NCBI GenBank assembly: GCA_050946375.1
Contig: JBMNUT010000005.1
Location: 1-64,000, forward strand
Direction: 5' to 3'
DNA length: 64,000 nt
Source of the DNA: UBA1794 sp050946375
GTDB lineage: Bacteria > Bacteroidota > Bacteroidia > Bacteroidales > Bacteroidaceae
Shown one piece after another: positions 60,833 through 64,000 of the stretch. The translations under genes were made by a program, and so were the position numbers. The notes beneath the pieces are model-generated. The model saw only the letters and a list, made by a program, of their open reading frames with translations. It was not told the DNA's origin and made no database searches. Numbering within the stretch: position 1 is the first letter of the stretch; each line of letters begins with the position of its first letter.

Positions 60833-63748
60833 ATGAAAAAACTCTTTTCCCTGCTTTTCCTTTTCAGCCTGCTCGCCCTTTCCGGCCGGGCGCAGCAGAG
60901 CCTGAGCCTCGCCGGCGAGTGGGATTTCCGCATCGACCGCCAGGACTCCGGGCTGGTGCACCGCTGGTTTGAGGCGTGCGCCTACGACGACCGTATCGAA
61001 CTGCCCGGCTCCATGCCGCAGCGCCTCAAGGGCGACCCGGTGACGGCGCAGACGGTATGGACGGCCAGCCTCTACGACAGTACCTATTACTACAGCCCCG
61101 CCATGGCCAAATACCGCGAGCCGGGCAACGTGAAGCTACCCTTCTTCCTCACCCCGCAGCGGCACTACGTGGGCGTGGCTTGGTACCGGCGCACGATTAC
61201 CGTACCGCGCGACTGGAAGGGGAAGCACCTGACGCTCTTCCTCGAGCGGCCGCACATCGAGACAATGGTGTGGGTCAACGGCAAACCGGCCGGCATACAG
61301 AACTCGCTCTGCGCGCCCCATCTCTACGAACTCACCCCGCTCCTCGAGGCAGGCCGCGAGAATACCATCACAATCCGTGTGGACAACCGCCTGAAAGAGG
61401 CCTACAACGTGGGGCAGGACTCCCACAGTGTGACCGACCAGACGCAAGGCAACTGGAACGGAATCGTAGGCCGCATGGAGCTGCGCTGCGAGCCGATTAC
61501 GTGGATTCAGAGTGTCCAGGTCTATCCCGATGTGCAGCAGAAGAAAGCGCGCGTGCGCCTTTCCATCGGGATGAACAAGGAGCGCAAGCTGAAAGGCACG
61601 CTGCGCCTCGTGGCAACCAGCTTCAATACCGACGCGCCGGTGCAGACCCGGCAGATGGAAGTCAAGCTGCCCGGCAAGAAAAGTACGCAGATAACCAATC
61701 TGGAGCTGAGCCTCCCGATGGGCGACAGCGTGCTGCTCTGGGACGAATTCTCCCCGGCGCTGTACCGGCTGACCGTAAGTCTGGAGTCGTTCTGGGGCAC
61801 GGATACGAAAGAAGTGGAGTTCGGGATGCGCGACTTCGCCATCGAAGGGCGCGACTTCTACGTCAACGGCCGGCCGACCATGCTGCGGGGCACGGTGGAA
61901 AACTGCGACTTCCCGCTGACGGGCTATGCCCCGATGGACCGCGAGTCCTGGATGCAAGTCTTCCGGAAGTGCAAGGAATACGGCCTGAACCACATGCGCT
62001 TCCACTCCTTCTGCCCGCCGGAAGCCGCCTTCGAGGCTGCCGACCGCGTCGGCTTCTACCTGCAGCCCGAGGCCGGAACGTGGCCGAATCACGGCGTAAA
62101 GCTCGGCTATAATCAACCCATCGACCACTACCTGGCGTTCGAAGCCCTGCGCATCAGCGCCATCTACGGCAACCATGCCTCGTTTTGCCTCTTCGCCGTG
62201 GGCAACGAGCCCGCAGGCCGCTGGGTGGATGCCGTAGCCGACATCAACGAAGTGGTAAAGCAAATGGACCCGAGGCGCGTCTATACCGGCGCATCGGTGG
62301 GCGGCAGCTGGCAGTGGCAGCCGCGCAGCGATTACCATGTCAAGGCCGGGGCGCGCGGTTTGGACTGGGCCCGTCGCCAGCCTTCCTCCATGGATGACTT
62401 CCGGAGCCGCATCGATACCGTGCGGCAGCCCTACGTCTCCCACGAAATGGGGCAGTGGTGTGTCTTCCCGGACTTCTCCGAAATGAGCCAATACACCGGC
62501 GTGAACCAGCCGAAAAACTTTGAGATTTTCCGTGAAACCCTTGCCGAAAACCACCTGGAAGACCGTGCGCGCGACTTCCTGATGGCCTCGGGAAAACTCC
62601 AGATTCTCTGCTACAAGCACGAGCTGGAGCGTACGTTCCGCACGCCGCACTACGCCGGTTTCCAGATGTTGGCGCTCAACGATTACTCCGGTCAGGGCAC
62701 GGCGCTGGTGGGCCCGCTCAACGTATTTTTCCGCGAGAAGGGCTACGTCGACGCCGAAGAGTGGCGTCATTTCTGCGCGCCTACCGTATTGCTGGCACGC
62801 CTGCCTAAGTTCGTCTATACGACGGCCGACACGCTTTCCGCCGCTTTCGAGGCCGCCCATTTCGGACAGGCTCCGCTGAAAGGCCGCGAACTGCACTACG
62901 AAGTGACCGACGAGGCCGGGCAAGTCCTGGCCGAGGGCAGCACGGGGACGTTCGACGTGCCGCTCGGGCACAACAATTCCCTGGGCACGCTTCGCCTGCC
63001 GCTGCAGGACTTTTCCGCGCCTGTGCGGCTGAATCTGAAGATTTCCCTCTCCGGCACGGACCTCAGCAACGACTGGAATTTCTGGGTTTACCCGGCCCAA
63101 CTGCCCGAAGGTAGCCTGCAGGCGGGCGAGGACATCTACGTCGCCGACACGCTGGACGAGGCGGCACTCGGCGTTTTGAACAAGGGCGGCAAGGTACTCC
63201 TGCTGGCCGCCGGGAAAATATCCTACGGCCGCGGCATCGAGCAGTACTTCACTCCCGTCTTCTGGAATACCTCCTGGTTCAAGATGCGCCCGCCGCATAC
63301 GACCGGTTTGCTTATCGATAACCGCCATCCGCTCTTCCGCCATTTCCCGACCGACTACCACAGCGACCTCCAGTGGTGGGAGCTGGCCAACCGGGCGCAG
63401 GTCATGTTGTTCTCCGAATTTCCGGCCGATTTCCAGCCCACGGTGCAGAGTATCGACACTTGGTTCCTGTCGCGCAAGATAGGGATGCTCTTCGAGGCGC
63501 GCGTCGGTGCGGGGCGGCTGCTGATGACGACGATGGATCTGGAGAGCGACCTGCAGCACCGCGTCGTAGCACGCCAGATGCTTGCCTCGATTCTCGACTA
63601 CATGAAGAGCGACGACTTCCGCCCCCGCGACACGGTGGATGCTGCCCGCGTGGCCGAACTCTTTACGAAGCAGACGCCGGAGGTAAGCTCTTATACGAAA
63701 AGCTCCCCCGACGAGCTGCGGCCCGTGCAGAACAAGTCCGGGCGATAG
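60833..63748 (+). CDS. GH2-family glycoside hydrolase (beta-galactosidase/glucuronidase type)
   Basis: 971 aa. Start MKKLFSLLFLFSLLALSG precedes a signal peptide; ten upstream in-frame codons are untranslated leader. N-terminal sugar-binding jelly-roll (GVAWYRRTITVP, VWVNGKPAG), Ig-like domain, then a TIM barrel: catalytic acid Glu459 in AVGNEPAG and nucleophile Glu538 in SHEMGQW. A long C-terminal region (about 640-970) has further beta modules and FSAPVRLNLKISLSG. GH2 enzymes cleave beta-linked Gal, GlcA, Man and similar sugars from the non-reducing end; the exact one is not evident. It stands alone but near GH115. Confidence 0.92.
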   Translation: MKKLFSLLFLFSLLALSGRAQQSLSLAGEWDFRIDRQDSGLVHRWFEACAYDDRIELPGSMPQRLKGDPVTAQTVWTASLYDSTYYYSPAMAKYREPGNVKLPFFLTPQRHYVGVAWYRRTITVPRDWKGKHLTLFLERPHIETMVWVNGKPAGIQNSLCAPHLYELTPLLEAGRENTITIRVDNRLKEAYNVGQDSHSVTDQTQGNWNGIVGRMELRCEPITWIQSVQVYPDVQQKKARVRLSIGMNKERKLKGTLRLVATSFNTDAPVQTRQMEVKLPGKKSTQITNLELSLPMGDSVLLWDEFSPALYRLTVSLESFWGTDTKEVEFGMRDFAIEGRDFYVNGRPTMLRGTVENCDFPLTGYAPMDRESWMQVFRKCKEYGLNHMRFHSFCPPEAAFEAADRVGFYLQPEAGTWPNHGVKLGYNQPIDHYLAFEALRISAIYGNHASFCLFAVGNEPAGRWVDAVADINEVVKQMDPRRVYTGASVGGSWQWQPRSDYHVKAGARGLDWARRQPSSMDDFRSRIDTVRQPYVSHEMGQWCVFPDFSEMSQYTGVNQPKNFEIFRETLAENHLEDRARDFLMASGKLQILCYKHELERTFRTPHYAGFQMLALNDYSGQGTALVGPLNVFFREKGYVDAEEWRHFCAPTVLLARLPKFVYTTADTLSAAFEAAHFGQAPLKGRELHYEVTDEAGQVLAEGSTGTFDVPLGHNNSLGTLRLPLQDFSAPVRLNLKISLSGTDLSNDWNFWVYPAQLPEGSLQAGEDIYVADTLDEAALGVLNKGGKVLLLAAGKISYGRGIEQYFTPVFWNTSWFKMRPPHTTGLLIDNRHPLFRHFPTDYHSDLQWWELANRAQVMLFSEFPADFQPTVQSIDTWFLSRKIGMLFEARVGAGRLLMTTMDLESDLQHRVVARQMLASILDYMKSDDFRPRDTVDAARVAELFTKQTPEVSSYTKSSPDELRPVQNKSGR

Positions 63749-63799
63749 CTCCGGCTTTTGCCGCAAACGCAGGGTGCTGCCGCTTTTTTCCTATGCCGC

Positions 63800-63909
63800 A
63801 AGGGGAGAAAAGCGGCAGTACTTTATCGGAAAACAAGCAGTACTTTATCGGAAAAGCGGCGGCACTTTTGCGGGGAACTGCCGGCACTTTTGCAGAAAAG
63901 ATGCGACAC
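63800..63909 (+). repeat. Five tandem 22-bp repeat units at the window end
   Basis: Units 63800-63821, 63822-63843, 63844-63865, 63866-63887, 63888-63909. Two share TTTATCGGAAAA; two share TTTTGC with GAA. A decayed unit continues to 63931. Located after the GH2 gene, no gene seen to 64000. Confidence 0.85.
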
Positions 63910-64000
63910 TCCGGCGGGCATTTTGCGCCCCTTGGCGGGGTAAGCTGCTATCTTCGGCTGTCAACTTGCGGCGCTCCTGAAGGAGAGTCTTGCCGGTATG

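Noticed and set aside
1..64000. tRNA, rRNA or tmRNA genes
   Set aside because: Intergenic regions were scanned by eye for cloverleaf and conserved rRNA sequences; none was convincing.

Overview
The window looks like a chromosomal segment from a Bacteroidales bacterium (Bacteroidota). The evidence is two SusC/SusD outer-membrane uptake pairs, lipoproteins with SPII signals, BspA-like leucine-rich repeat and subtilisin-like proteins with type IX secretion tails, a hybrid two-component sensor, a Bacteroidota-type LptD, a C-A-B ordered fumarate reductase/succinate dehydrogenase operon, and repeated matches to the Bacteroidota promoter (TTTG, about 17-21 nt, TAnnTTTG). No tRNA, rRNA, CRISPR array, integrase or transposase was seen. 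Most genes read rightward.

Layout. 1-4.3 kb: an accessory patch with a broken and an intact BspA-like gene sharing a ~450 bp 3' end, a lipocalin-repeat lipoprotein, and two copies of a 265-bp non-coding element with conserved RNA-like helices. 4.4-11 kb: a TlpA/DUF4369 thioredoxin-like protein, a large GH106-like glycosidase that is more AT-rich than its neighbour, and an S41 protease. 11-14.6 kb: frd/sdh CAB. 15.2-18.1 kb (minus): gltX-waaA (Kdo transferase). 18.2-20.4 kb: PgpH-type c-di-AMP phosphodiesterase. 21.4-39 kb: one apparent 17.5-kb operon, FAS1-SusC-SusD-FAS1-FAS1-SusC-SusD, behind a single promoter and ending at a strong terminator. It contains no enzyme and no regulator. 39.4-46.7 kb: metallophosphoesterase plus a hypothetical envelope protein, EttA, an M24 aminopeptidase and a secreted subtilase. 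46.8-51.4 kb (minus): an orphan hybrid two-component system with a periplasmic sugar-binding domain, a ~950 bp repeat-rich gap, and MscS. 51.5-59.2 kb: HD hydrolase, LptD, GH115 alpha-glucuronidase, arginase-family protein, HAD phosphatase. 59.3-63.7 kb: iron-type alcohol dehydrogenase (minus) and a GH2 glycosidase.

How it works together. Much of the window serves the cell envelope and glycan use: LptD and WaaA build LPS, SusCD pairs import ligands through TonB, and secreted GH106/GH115/GH2 enzymes attack plant or host glycans. The hybrid sensor would report a small sugar. The frd genes provide fumarate respiration typical of anaerobic Bacteroidales.

The two signals that genes do not explain are: (1) a dispersed family of contiguous 22-bp repeat units, each a palindromic half (TTTTCC/GGAAAA) plus a 10-nt half resembling GNCTTGCNGC or its reverse complement, at about nine intergenic sites; and (2) the paired 265-bp structured elements at 1206-1470 and 2793-3057, whose differences tend to keep base pairing. 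The enzyme-free FAS1/SusCD operon is the best candidate for an undescribed uptake system.
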